From the NCBI RefSeq assembly GCF_003389455.1, contig NZ_QUAC01000079.1, positions 1 through 46,505 of the forward strand: a stretch of DNA of 46,505 nucleotides, written 5' to 3'. Under the pieces are notes generated by a model, which saw only the letters and a program-made list of their open reading frames with translations, was not told the origin of the DNA and ran no database searches. Shown here piece by piece: positions 1 to 7,988 of this stretch. How positions within the stretch are numbered: the stretch's first letter is position 1; every line of letters begins with the position of its first letter. The position numbers were made by a program, and so were the translations under genes. Source of the stretch: Streptomyces inhibens (GTDB lineage: Bacteria > Actinomycetota > Actinomycetes > Streptomycetales > Streptomycetaceae).

Positions 1-17
1 GGACGGCCCATGAGCGC

Positions 18-54
18 GGCGCGCGCCCGCCCCGTGGTGGGACGGGCGCGCGCC
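18..54 (-). terminator. Hairpin terminator downstream of the amidase gene
   Basis: A perfect 12-bp inverted repeat (GGCGCGCGCCCG at 18-29, its complement at 43-54) surrounds a 13-nt loop, immediately after the amidase stop codon on the minus strand. There is no U-tract, which is usual for actinomycete hairpin terminators. Its function is inferred from position. Confidence 0.6.
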
Positions 55-59
55 GGCCG

Positions 60-1502
60 TCACCACATGGACGGCTTGCGGGCGGCCCACGGCCGGGCCT
101 GCTCCAGCTGCGCGGAGAGCGCTATCAAGGTGGCCTCGTCGCCGTACCGGCCGGCCAGCATCACCCCGATCGGCAGCCCCTCGGCGTTCCACTGCAGCGG
201 GACGCTGACCGCGGGCTGACCGGTGGCGTTGTAGAGCGCGGTGAACGGTGTGAAGGCGCCGATGGCGGAGAACTCGGCCTGCGGGTCGGCGTCGTTGCGC
301 AGTCCGCCGACGGGTGCCGGCGGCGCGGCCACGGTCGGCGAGAGAATCACGTCATAGCCGCCGTCCGGCGGCATCAGACCGTCCGCGAGGGACTGGGCGA
401 GCATTCGGAACGCGTACATCGAGCGGGTGAAGTCCGGACCGGAGACCTCGGCGCCGCGGCCGCGCAGATAGCGGGTGAGCGGCATCAGCAGCTCCTCGGC
501 CTCCGGCGGCAGCGGGCGGTGCGCGGCCACCACGGACCACACCCGGGTGAAGGCGTGGCGGATGCCGTCGTCGGCGGGCAGCGACAACTCCTCCACGTCG
601 TGGCCGAGTCCGGTCAGCAGCGCGGCGGTGTCGGCGGCGGCGGTACGGCAGTCGGGGTGGACCTCGACGCCGGGGATGGGCGCCTCGGTCACAGCGGCGA
701 TCCGCAGCCGTCCGGGGTCGCGGAGGGCGTGCGAGGCGAAGGTCTCGCCGGGCGGGAGCGAGGGCGCCGCGTACGGGTCGCCGGGCATCGTGCCCGCGAG
801 CACGTCCAGCAAAGTGGCCGCGTCGGCGACCGTACGGGCCAGCGGGCCGGACGTCGCCAGGCCCGTGACATCGTGCAGCAGCGGGCCGCCGCTGACCCGG
901 CCGCGGCTGGGCTTGATGCCGAACAGCCCGCAGACCGACGCCGGGATACGGATCGAGCCGCCGCCGTCGCTGGCATGCGCGAGGGGCGCCAGCCCGCCGG
1001 CGACGGCCGCGGCCGCCCCGCCGCTGGAGCCGCCCGCCGAGCGCTCCAGGTCCCACGGGGTGCGGGCGGGCGGCGCCAGACCGTTCTCCGTGTAGCAAGG
1101 CAGCCCGAATTCGGGGGTGTTGGTCTTGCCGAGCAGGATCGTGCCGCCCGCCCGCAGCTTGCCGACGACATGGTCGTCGACGGCCGGCACATGCTCGGCC
1201 AGCGCCCGCGAGCCCATCGTGCAGCGCACGCCCGCGACCTGGACGAGGTCCTTCACGGGGACCGGAACGCCGTGCAGGGGCGGGAGTTCGCGGCCCTCGC
1301 GACGGGCCGCGGCGGCCTCGCTCTCGGCCTCCGCGGCCTGTTTGCGGGCGATCTCCGGGGTACGGGTGAGGAATGCGCCCAGCGTGTCGTCGAGCCGCTC
1401 GATCCGCGCCAGATAGTGGTCGGTGAGCTCGACGGGGGAGAGCTCACCGGACCGGATTCCTTCGGCCTGTTCGAGCGCGGTCAGATCGTGCAGTTCGGCC
1501 AT
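60..1502 (-). CDS. Amidase (amidase-signature family)
   Basis: Predicted cytoplasmic hydrolase of carboxamide bonds. The 480-aa length is normal for the amidase-signature family. The Ser-cisSer-Lys triad is visible: Lys84 in the VPVKD segment, the GGSSGG glycine/serine loop at about 157-162, and the probable nucleophile Ser183 in the DGGGSIRIPA segment. There is no signal peptide. The family includes GatA, but nothing here (no adjacent gatB or gatC) supports a role in tRNA amidation, so a stand-alone catabolic amidase of unknown substrate is more likely. The start at 1502 has a purine-rich AAGGAGAGGGTGGA stretch upstream. It is divergent from nothing obvious and ends at a strong hairpin. Confidence 0.92.
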   Translation of the reverse strand: MAELHDLTALEQAEGIRSGELSPVELTDHYLARIERLDDTLGAFLTRTPEIARKQAAEAESEAAAARREGRELPPLHGVPVPVKDLVQVAGVRCTMGSRALAEHVPAVDDHVVGKLRAGGTILLGKTNTPEFGLPCYTENGLAPPARTPWDLERSAGGSSGGAAAAVAGGLAPLAHASDGGGSIRIPASVCGLFGIKPSRGRVSGGPLLHDVTGLATSGPLARTVADAATLLDVLAGTMPGDPYAAPSLPPGETFASHALRDPGRLRIAAVTEAPIPGVEVHPDCRTAAADTAALLTGLGHDVEELSLPADDGIRHAFTRVWSVVAAHRPLPPEAEELLMPLTRYLRGRGAEVSGPDFTRSMYAFRMLAQSLADGLMPPDGGYDVILSPTVAAPPAPVGGLRNDADPQAEFSAIGAFTPFTALYNATGQPAVSVPLQWNAEGLPIGVMLAGRYGDEATLIALSAQLEQARPWAARKPSMW

Positions 1503-1658
1503 GGACGTCCACCCTCTCCTTCAGGTGCCCGTGCGGCTGGTGCCGTACGGGCAGGGCCGACGCCCGCGCCGGGCGCGATGCCGGGGTGGGTGGTCAGCCC
1601 GTGAACAGTTGTTTCAGTTCGAGGGTGAGTTCGTAAAGGCCGCAACTGCGTGGCGCGT

Positions 1659-2273
1659 TCAGGCCGCCGCGAACGCCCCCGCCCCGCCGACCCGGCCCGC
1701 GGCCGTCAGCGCTTCAGGCGTCAGCACGGCCACCGGTGCCAGCACACCGCACTGCCGGCAGGCCGGCCCGGACGCCGGGACGTCCGCGGTCTCCGGGAGC
1801 CAGCTGAAGCGGGTGGAGCCGCACACCGGGCAGTCGCGGCGCGGCCGTCCCGCCTCCATCGCCACGATCATGCTGTGCAGCACCACTGCGAGTCGGGCCG
1901 CCGGATGCCGTTGCGGTGAGGCGCACGGCACGATGTCACAGCCGCCCCAGGTCCGGCGGTGCCAGTCGTCGAGCACGCCGGGCTGACGGATGCCGTCGTG
2001 CTTCTCCTTGCGCCGCCGGGCGGCGAACTCCTCCTCGTACGCGAGCCAGAGGTCGCGGGCCTCCTCCAACTCGGTCAGCGCGGCGACCAGCCGCTCCGGG
2101 TCCGGATCGCGGTCCTGGGTCGCGATACCGGCCCGGGTGCACAGATGGTGCCAGGTCGCCCGGTGCCCGTAAGGGGCGAAGCGCTCAAGGCATTTGCGCA
2201 GGGCGGTGCGCCGCTGAGCCGCGACGAGTCGTGGATTGCGGACCTGTTCTGCGAGGGCTCTGAAACCGGCCAT
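1659..2273 (-). CDS. Hypothetical protein with a C-terminal Cys-rich (zinc-ribbon-like) segment
   Basis: I do not recognise the family. The 204-aa protein has a charged, probably helical N-terminal two-thirds (RNPRLVAAQRRTALRKCLERF, then a KEK-rich region near residue 95). Its C-terminal part carries CPVCGS and, about 24 residues on, CRQCG. These two CxxC pairs look like a zinc ribbon, so nucleic-acid or protein binding is possible. There is no signal peptide or membrane segment. The start is supported by GGAGGTG about 7 nt upstream of the ATG. It is divergently arranged with the penicillin-acylase gene across a 257-bp region that must hold both promoters; nothing in that gap is clearly recognisable except the repeat at its right end. 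Confidence 0.8.
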   Translation of the reverse strand: MAGFRALAEQVRNPRLVAAQRRTALRKCLERFAPYGHRATWHHLCTRAGIATQDRDPDPERLVAALTELEEARDLWLAYEEEFAARRRKEKHDGIRQPGVLDDWHRRTWGGCDIVPCASPQRHPAARLAVVLHSMIVAMEAGRPRRDCPVCGSTRFSWLPETADVPASGPACRQCGVLAPVAVLTPEALTAAGRVGGAGAFAAA

Positions 2274-2478
2274 TCCATCCCACCTCCATGGGGAGGATCC
2301 GACTGGACGGCGATGGGACGTAGCCGATCACCGCCTGGATCCATCGAACTTTCTTGCGGGTTCGGTGGCGGGTGCTTCGAAGCGGCGTGGCGGCGCCGGG
2401 TCGATGGCTGTGGGGAATTCGAAAAGGTGACTGTTGTTCATCTTCCCGTCGGGGATAACCGCCGGTAACGTCCCGCCC

Positions 2479-2520
2479 GCCCTCCCCCAAGTTCCCAAGG
2501 AGCAAGGGGGACCCCCATCG
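2479..2520. repeat. Short dispersed palindromic repeat (CTCCCCC...CCCCCATC type)
   Basis: The segment begins CTCCCCC and ends GGGGGACCCCCATC, with internal complementarity TCCCCC/GGGGGA (2483-2488 with 2506-2511). A related copy with the same ends lies inside the acyl-CoA dehydrogenase gene at 14361-14405. I recall similar elements scattered in Streptomyces genomes. Here it abuts the ribosome-binding site of the acylase gene (GAGGAG just before the ATG). Confidence 0.55.
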
Positions 2521-2530
2521 AGGAGCAGGA

Positions 2531-5353
2531 ATGCGACGACGTACCGGAAGGCTCAGGACTGCCGCCGTGGCAGCCCTGTTCGCCTTGGGTGCCACGCTCT
2601 TGGCACCGCCCCCCATCGCGGCCGCGACCGCCGCACCGGACGAGAATGACTACTGCCAGGACCAGTGCGCCGACATCCTGCCGCCCGGCGCCACCGGCAA
2701 CGCCACCCTGGTGGAGATCCTCGGCAACAAGATGTTCGGCACCCACCCCGAGCACTCCACCGACCAACTCGCCCCCTACGGCGCGCTGGCGAGCGGCTAC
2801 CGGTCGCTCACCGACGACACCCTCACCCAGTTCTTCAACGACGCCTCCTTCGGCGTCCCCAAGGACCAGGTCGGCAAGGTCAGCACGCCGCGCGACGATG
2901 TGACCATCACCCGCGACAAGAAGACCGGCGTCCCGCACATCAAGGGAACCACCCGCTACGGCACCGAATTCGGCGCCGGCTACGCCGCGGGCCAGGACCG
3001 GCTCTGGCTGATGGACCTCTTCCGCCACATCGGCCGCGGCGAGCTGACCTCGTTCGCCGGCGGCGCGCCCGCCAACCAGGGCCTGGAGCAGCAGTTCTGG
3101 CCGCAGGCCCCGTACACCGAAGCCGATCTGCAGGCCCAGGTCGAATCCATCCGCGACTCCAACGGCGAACGCGGCAAGCAGGCCATGGCCGACGCCCAGG
3201 CCTATGTCGACGGCATCAACGCCTACCGCGAACAGTCCAAGAACGGCCGCTACTTCCCCGGCGAGTACGTGCTCACCGGCCATGTCGACGCCATCACCAA
3301 CGCCGGTGAGATCAAGCCCTTCAAGCTCACCGACCTCATAGCGCTGGCCTCCGTCGTCGGCGGGCTCTTCGGCAACGGCGGCGGCGGAGAGGTCACTTCG
3401 GCCCTCGCCCTGCTCTCCGCCCAGCAGAAGTACGGCGTCGAGAAGGGCACCGCGGTCTGGGAGTCCTTCCGCGAGCGCAACGACCCCGAGGCCGCGAAGA
3501 CGCTGCACGACGGCAGCAGCTTCCCGTACGCCGTCAAGCCGGCCAAGGCCAAGGGCGTGGCGCTGCCCGACCGAGGCTCGGTCACCCCCGAGCCGCTGGT
3601 CTTCGACCGCACCGGCGCGGCCGCGTCCAAGGACAAGAACCCGCCCCAGGACCCGGTCAAGGCCCCGAAGAAGTTCAAGAAGCTGGAGGGGCTCTTCAAG
3701 GACGGGGTGCTGCCCGAGGGCAGCTTCAACCCCACCCAGCACCGCGGGATGTCCAACGCCCTGCTGGTCTCCGGCAAGCACACCGCAAGCGGCAACCCCG
3801 TCGCCGTCTTCGGCCCGCAGACCGGCTACTTCGCGCCCCAGCTGCTGATGCTCCAGGAGATCCAGGGGCCGGGCATCAGCGCCCGTGGCGCCTCGTTCGC
3901 GGGCGTCGGGATGTATGTGCAGCTCGGCCGCGGCCAGGACTACTCCTGGAGCGCCACCTCCGCAGGCCAGGACATCACCGACACCTTCGCCGTCGAGCTG
4001 TGCAACGCGGACGGCTCGAAGCCCACCAAGGACTCCACCTCCTACCGCTACCGCGGCACCTGCGTCCCCATGGAGAAGCTGGAGCGCACCAACTCCTGGA
4101 AGCCCACCATCGCCGACCCGACGGCGGCCGGCTCCTACCGGATGCAGATCTTCCGGACGAAGTACGGGACCGTCACCCATCGCGCCACCCTCGGCGGCAA
4201 GCCCGTCGCCTACACCGCGCAGCGCTCCACCTACCGTCACGAGGCCGACTCGATCATCGGCTTCCAGATGCTCAACGACCCGTCGTACGTACGCGATGCC
4301 AAGACCTTCCAGAAGGCCGCCCAGCACATCGGCTACGCCTTCAACTGGTTCTACGCCGACTCCCGCGACATCGCGTACTACAACAGCGGCCTCAACCCGG
4401 TCCGCAACCCCGCCGTCGACCCGTCGCTGCCCGTCAAGGCGGACGACGCCTACGAGTGGAAGGGCTACGACCCCACGACCAACTCCACCGACTACACCCC
4501 GCCCGCCCAGCACCCCCAGTCCGTCAACCAGGACTACTACATCTCCTGGAACAACAAACAGGCCAAGGACTACGACTCGGCCGGCTTCGGCAACGGCTCG
4601 GTGCACCGCGGCAATCTGCTGGACGACCGGGTACGCGCGCTGACCAAGGACGGCGGGGTGACCCGCGCGTCGCTGACCCGGGCGATGGCCGAGGCCGCCG
4701 GCACCGACCTGCGCGGCGAGGACGTCCTGCCCGAACTCCTGCGCGTGATCAACAGCAAGCCGCTCACCGACCCCGAGCTGAAGACCGCGGTCCAGCAGCT
4801 GGAGGCCTGGCGCAAGGACGGCGCCCAGCGCCGGGAGACCGCGGCGGGCTCGCACACCTACACCCACCCGGACGCGGTGCGCCTGATGGACGCCTGGTGG
4901 CCACAGATGATCGAGGCCGTCTTCAAGCCGGGCCTCGGCGGCGACCTGTATGACGCGCTGCGCGCCAATCTGGCCATCGACGAATCACCGTCGGCCGGCC
5001 ACGGCCCGACCGGGGCGCACGCCGGATCGGCGTTCCAGTACGGCTGGTGGAGCTATGCGGACAAGGATCTGCGGTCGGTGCTCGGCGACAAGGTCGACGG
5101 CCCGCTCGCCCAGCGGTACTGCGGAGGCGGTGAGCTGTCCGCCTGCCGCGAGACCCTGCTGGCCACACTCCAGCAGGCGAACGGCAAGACGGCCGAGCAG
5201 GTCTACCCGGGCGACGGCAGCTGCAAGGCCGGCGACCAGTGGTGCGCGGACGCGATCATCCACCGTGCGGTGGGCGGTCTGACCCACGACACCATCAGCT
5301 GGCAGAACCGGCCGACCTATCAGCAGGTCGTGGAGTTCCCGGCACACCGGTAG
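2531..5353 (+). CDS. Secreted penicillin acylase family protein (Ntn hydrolase)
   Basis: Extracellular N-terminal-nucleophile amidohydrolase. The first ~38 residues are an export signal: Arg-rich start, hydrophobic AAVAALFALGATLLA core and Ala-rich cleavage region. The 940-aa precursor should be processed autocatalytically into alpha and beta chains. The predicted nucleophile, Ser408, sits in RGMSNALLVSG, matching the SN...VSG start of family beta chains. The alpha chain carries the conserved GxPHIKGTTRYGTEFGAGYAAGQDRLW region. Family members cleave beta-lactam side chains, acyl-homoserine lactones or cyclic lipopeptides; sequence alone does not choose, although the ~130 kDa-lipopeptide-acylase-like length (over 900 aa) is larger than classical PGA. 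GAGGAG precedes the ATG, and a strong terminator follows. Confidence 0.93.
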   Translation: MRRRTGRLRTAAVAALFALGATLLAPPPIAAATAAPDENDYCQDQCADILPPGATGNATLVEILGNKMFGTHPEHSTDQLAPYGALASGYRSLTDDTLTQFFNDASFGVPKDQVGKVSTPRDDVTITRDKKTGVPHIKGTTRYGTEFGAGYAAGQDRLWLMDLFRHIGRGELTSFAGGAPANQGLEQQFWPQAPYTEADLQAQVESIRDSNGERGKQAMADAQAYVDGINAYREQSKNGRYFPGEYVLTGHVDAITNAGEIKPFKLTDLIALASVVGGLFGNGGGGEVTSALALLSAQQKYGVEKGTAVWESFRERNDPEAAKTLHDGSSFPYAVKPAKAKGVALPDRGSVTPEPLVFDRTGAAASKDKNPPQDPVKAPKKFKKLEGLFKDGVLPEGSFNPTQHRGMSNALLVSGKHTASGNPVAVFGPQTGYFAPQLLMLQEIQGPGISARGASFAGVGMYVQLGRGQDYSWSATSAGQDITDTFAVELCNADGSKPTKDSTSYRYRGTCVPMEKLERTNSWKPTIADPTAAGSYRMQIFRTKYGTVTHRATLGGKPVAYTAQRSTYRHEADSIIGFQMLNDPSYVRDAKTFQKAAQHIGYAFNWFYADSRDIAYYNSGLNPVRNPAVDPSLPVKADDAYEWKGYDPTTNSTDYTPPAQHPQSVNQDYYISWNNKQAKDYDSAGFGNGSVHRGNLLDDRVRALTKDGGVTRASLTRAMAEAAGTDLRGEDVLPELLRVINSKPLTDPELKTAVQQLEAWRKDGAQRRETAAGSHTYTHPDAVRLMDAWWPQMIEAVFKPGLGGDLYDALRANLAIDESPSAGHGPTGAHAGSAFQYGWWSYADKDLRSVLGDKVDGPLAQRYCGGGELSACRETLLATLQQANGKTAEQVYPGDGSCKAGDQWCADAIIHRAVGGLTHDTISWQNRPTYQQVVEFPAHR

Positions 5354-5369
5354 ACGGGAAGCGCCACAC

Positions 5370-5400
5370 GAAGGCCCCGGGGTGTGACCCCGGGGCCTTC
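5370..5400 (+). terminator. Strong hairpin terminator after the acylase gene
   Basis: A perfect 14-bp stem (GAAGGCCCCGGGGT at 5370-5383 with 5387-5400) and a 3-nt loop lie 16 nt after the acylase stop codon. This separates the acylase from the downstream LysR gene. Confidence 0.75.
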
Positions 5401-5494
5401 GGCACGGGCCACGAGCGGGCCGTGGCGCCGCTTTCCGTTGGGGCTATGCTGCACAGTTCTGAATTCCAGGGGATGGGAAAGCGAGTAGGGGCGC

Positions 5495-6517
5495 ATGGCC
5501 TTGTCAGGTCCGCAGCAGTACCCGACCGAATTGCTGGACACCACCATGGACCAGCTGCGCACGCTGATCGTCGTCCACGAGGCGGGTACCGCGCTGGGCG
5601 CCGCCCGCCGGCTGGGCCGCGAGCAGTCCAGCGTGCAAAAGCAACTGGACACCATGAACCGCACGTTCGCCGCGCTGTGCGGCGAGGAGCTGGTGCTCAA
5701 GCAGGGGCGGGGGAGGGACGCCTTGTTCACCGCGACCGGCGAGGCGCTGGTCGACCTGGCGCGGCGCACGCTGGGCGAGTGGACGGGCGGTGTGCACGAC
5801 GCCCGGCGCCGGCTCGGCAGGACGCTGTCCGTCGGCACCACCCGCTATACGCTCGGCTTTCTGCTGGAAGCGGTGGAACGCGTCCGCGAGGACTATGAAC
5901 GCGACGATGTGGATCTGAAGGTCACCCATGTCCGCACAGGAGACCTTTTCGCCAAACTGCGCTCCAAGGAACTGGATCTGGTCTGCGGCAGCGTCGTGGT
6001 CACGGAAGGCGCGGAGACGGAGCTACTGGCCCCGTACGAGGTCATGGAGTGGCGCCGCAGTGGGCTCTCGCTGCTGACGAATCTGCCGCCGGACCGGCTC
6101 CCCGGCCCCTCCTTCGGCGCCCGCGATCTGCCCGGGCTGCCGCTGGTCATCTCGGCGCGCGGCCTCATCGGCCGCTTCCTGACCGCGTGGTACGGCCCCG
6201 ACTACCGGCAGAAACTGTCCGTCGCCGCGGAGATAGAGGCCGCGCACTACGGCTTCGAGCTGCTGCGCTCCGGGGTGGTCAGCGGAGCGATGCTGGTCAC
6301 CCGGGGCATCGGGGAGGCGGCCGCGGACGGCCGTCTCCCGGAAGCCGGCGGGCTGCGCACCCTGGAGATCGTCGGGGAGGTGGGCCCCAGGACCGAGGTC
6401 CTGGTCGGCGTCTTCACCCGGCGCGGCGAGCGGGACTCCTACGGGCCCGGCCATCCCCTCAACCTCCTGTGGGACGCGTTGTCCAGGGAGAGCGGGCGGT
6501 GGTGGCTGAGCTCGTGA
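5495..6517 (+). CDS. LysR-family transcriptional regulator
   Basis: Cytoplasmic DNA-binding regulator of 340 aa. An N-terminal winged helix-turn-helix (about residues 17-75: MDQLRTLIVVHEAGT...AARRLGREQSSVQKQLDTM) is followed by a periplasmic-binding-like effector domain (from about residue 105, starting TLSVGTTRYTLGFLLEAVE). The first ~15 residues precede the usual LysR start, so initiation at the internal Met (residue 18, TMDQLRT) is an alternative. The AGTAGGGG stretch before the ATG at 5495 favours the longer form. LysR regulators often control neighbours; the terminator upstream argues for its own promoter, and a TATGCT hexamer at 5445-5450 could be its -10. Confidence 0.9.
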   Translation: MALSGPQQYPTELLDTTMDQLRTLIVVHEAGTALGAARRLGREQSSVQKQLDTMNRTFAALCGEELVLKQGRGRDALFTATGEALVDLARRTLGEWTGGVHDARRRLGRTLSVGTTRYTLGFLLEAVERVREDYERDDVDLKVTHVRTGDLFAKLRSKELDLVCGSVVVTEGAETELLAPYEVMEWRRSGLSLLTNLPPDRLPGPSFGARDLPGLPLVISARGLIGRFLTAWYGPDYRQKLSVAAEIEAAHYGFELLRSGVVSGAMLVTRGIGEAAADGRLPEAGGLRTLEIVGEVGPRTEVLVGVFTRRGERDSYGPGHPLNLLWDALSRESGRWWLSS

Positions 6518-6538
6518 GTGCGCGGCGCCACCGGCACC

Positions 6539-7885
6539 TCAGACCAGTTCCCGCTCCCGGGTCTCCGGCAGTGCCAGGACGCACAGCAGCGAGACGACCG
6601 CCATCGCGCTGACGTACCAGCCCACCGATGCCGAGCCGTACGCCGACTGGAGCCGGGTGGCGATCAGCGGAGCCACCGCGCCGCCCAGGACACCGCCCAG
6701 GTTGTAGGCCAGCGAGGCGCCCGAGTACCGCACCGTCGCGCTGAACAGCTCCGGCAGATAGGCGCCCATCGGGCCGTACACCACCCCCATGCAGAACAGC
6801 GCGCCACCGATCCCGAGGGCGATCAGCACCGGCTGCCGGGTGTCCAGCAGCGGGAAGAGCACCGGCCCCCACACCAGCGCGAGCACGCTGCCGGCGAGGA
6901 TCAGCTTGCGGCGGCCGGCGCCGTCGGAGCGGGTGGCGGCGAGCCAGGTACCGGCCGCCAGGAAGAGGCAGGCGACGAGGGAGAGCCCCAGCATGGTGTT
7001 GCGGGAGATGCCGAGGGTGCCGGTGGCGTAGGCGAGGCAGTAGGTCGTCGCGGTGTAGAAGAGGCCATACGCGATGATCATGCCGCCCGCGCCCAGCAGC
7101 AGTTCGCGCGGATGCCGGCGCAGCACATCGGCGGTGGGGACCTTGCTCGCCTCCTGGGCGTCCAGCACCTTGGTGAAGACCGGCGTCTCACTGATCTTCA
7201 GCCGTACGAACAGCCCGACGCCGACCAGCAGGAACGACAGCAGGAACGGCACCCGCCAGCCCCACGAGCGGAACGCCGCGTCATCGAGCCCGGACGACAG
7301 CAGCCAGAACACCCCGGTCGCCGCGAAGAACCCGACGGACGGGCCGAGTTGCGGGAACGCGGCATACAGCCCACGGCGCTTGCGCGGCGCATGCTCGACC
7401 GCGAGCAGCGCCGCCCCGCCCCACTCCCCGCCCAGGCCGATGCCCTGCAGAAAACGCAGCGCGATCAGCAGCAGCGGCGCCCAGATGCCCCAGGTGCCGT
7501 AGCCGGGGAGCAGCCCGACGAACGCCGTCGACAGCCCCATCAGCAGCAGCGAGGCGACCAGGACGGACTTACGGCCCACCCGGTCGCCGAAATGGCCGAA
7601 AATCACCGAGCCCAGCGGCCGCGCGGCGAACGCCACCGCGTAGGTGGAGAAGGACGCGAGGGTGGCGTTGACCGGGGCGAGCGTCGGGAAGAACGCCTGG
7701 TTGAGGACGAGCGCGGCGGCCGTCCCGTAGATGTAGAAGTCGTAGAACTCGATGGCCGTCCCGATGAACGAGGCCACCGCCACCCGGCGCAGGCTCTCAC
7801 CGCCGGCGGCTTCCCCGTCCGTCGTCGCCGGCGAATCCGCCGATGCCGGTGCCGGTGTCTGTGCTGATGTCGCGTCACTGCTCAC
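6539..7885 (-). CDS. MFS transporter, metabolite:H+ symporter (MHS) subfamily
   Basis: Twelve-helix inner-membrane symporter of 448 aa. The loop 2-3 motif GHFGDRVGRKSVL and the conserved LRFLQGIGLGGEWGGA segment are diagnostic of the MHS group (ProP, ShiA, KgtP relatives), which take up organic acids, osmolytes or aromatic acids with protons. I chose the GTG at 7885 (protein starts MSSDATSAQTPAP) because GGAAAG lies about 7 nt upstream and the longer reading adds a Pro/Arg-rich segment with no family counterpart. The low-complexity head (to about residue 27) is cytoplasmic. It lies downstream of the NamZ-like gene on the same strand across a 103-bp leader with alternative hairpins, and is convergent with the LysR gene. 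Confidence 0.9.
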   Translation of the reverse strand: MSSDATSAQTPAPASADSPATTDGEAAGGESLRRVAVASFIGTAIEFYDFYIYGTAAALVLNQAFFPTLAPVNATLASFSTYAVAFAARPLGSVIFGHFGDRVGRKSVLVASLLLMGLSTAFVGLLPGYGTWGIWAPLLLIALRFLQGIGLGGEWGGAALLAVEHAPRKRRGLYAAFPQLGPSVGFFAATGVFWLLSSGLDDAAFRSWGWRVPFLLSFLLVGVGLFVRLKISETPVFTKVLDAQEASKVPTADVLRRHPRELLLGAGGMIIAYGLFYTATTYCLAYATGTLGISRNTMLGLSLVACLFLAAGTWLAATRSDGAGRRKLILAGSVLALVWGPVLFPLLDTRQPVLIALGIGGALFCMGVVYGPMGAYLPELFSATVRYSGASLAYNLGGVLGGAVAPLIATRLQSAYGSASVGWYVSAMAVVSLLCVLALPETRERELV

Positions 7886-7910
7886 GAGCGCACTTTCCGG
7901 CTCGGTGCGG

Positions 7911-7981
7911 GGGCCGGTCAAGAGCGGACATGGCCTGTCTCGGCTCTTGAGACCGGGACAGGCCGGGACCGGTACCGGCCC
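7911..7981 (-). promoter_or_regulatory. Structured leader with alternative stem-loops upstream of the MHS transporter
   Basis: Between the NamZ-like stop and the transporter start there are three overlapping inverted repeats. The outer one is GGGCCGGT/ACCGGCCC (7911-7918 with 7974-7981). Inside it are two mutually exclusive stems: CAAGAGC/GCTCTTG (7919-7925 with 7943-7949) and GGCCTGTC/GACAGGCC (7932-7939 with 7957-7964). This could be a terminator for the upstream gene or an attenuator; no known riboswitch class is recognised. Confidence 0.4.
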
Positions 7982-7988
7982 AACGCCC

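Noticed and set aside
2438..4867. Long minus-strand open frame (over 800 codons) opposite the penicillin-acylase gene
   Set aside because: It is the antisense shadow expected in very GC-rich DNA. Its product is Val/Gly/Leu/Arg-rich low complexity, and the plus frame has clear family motifs.
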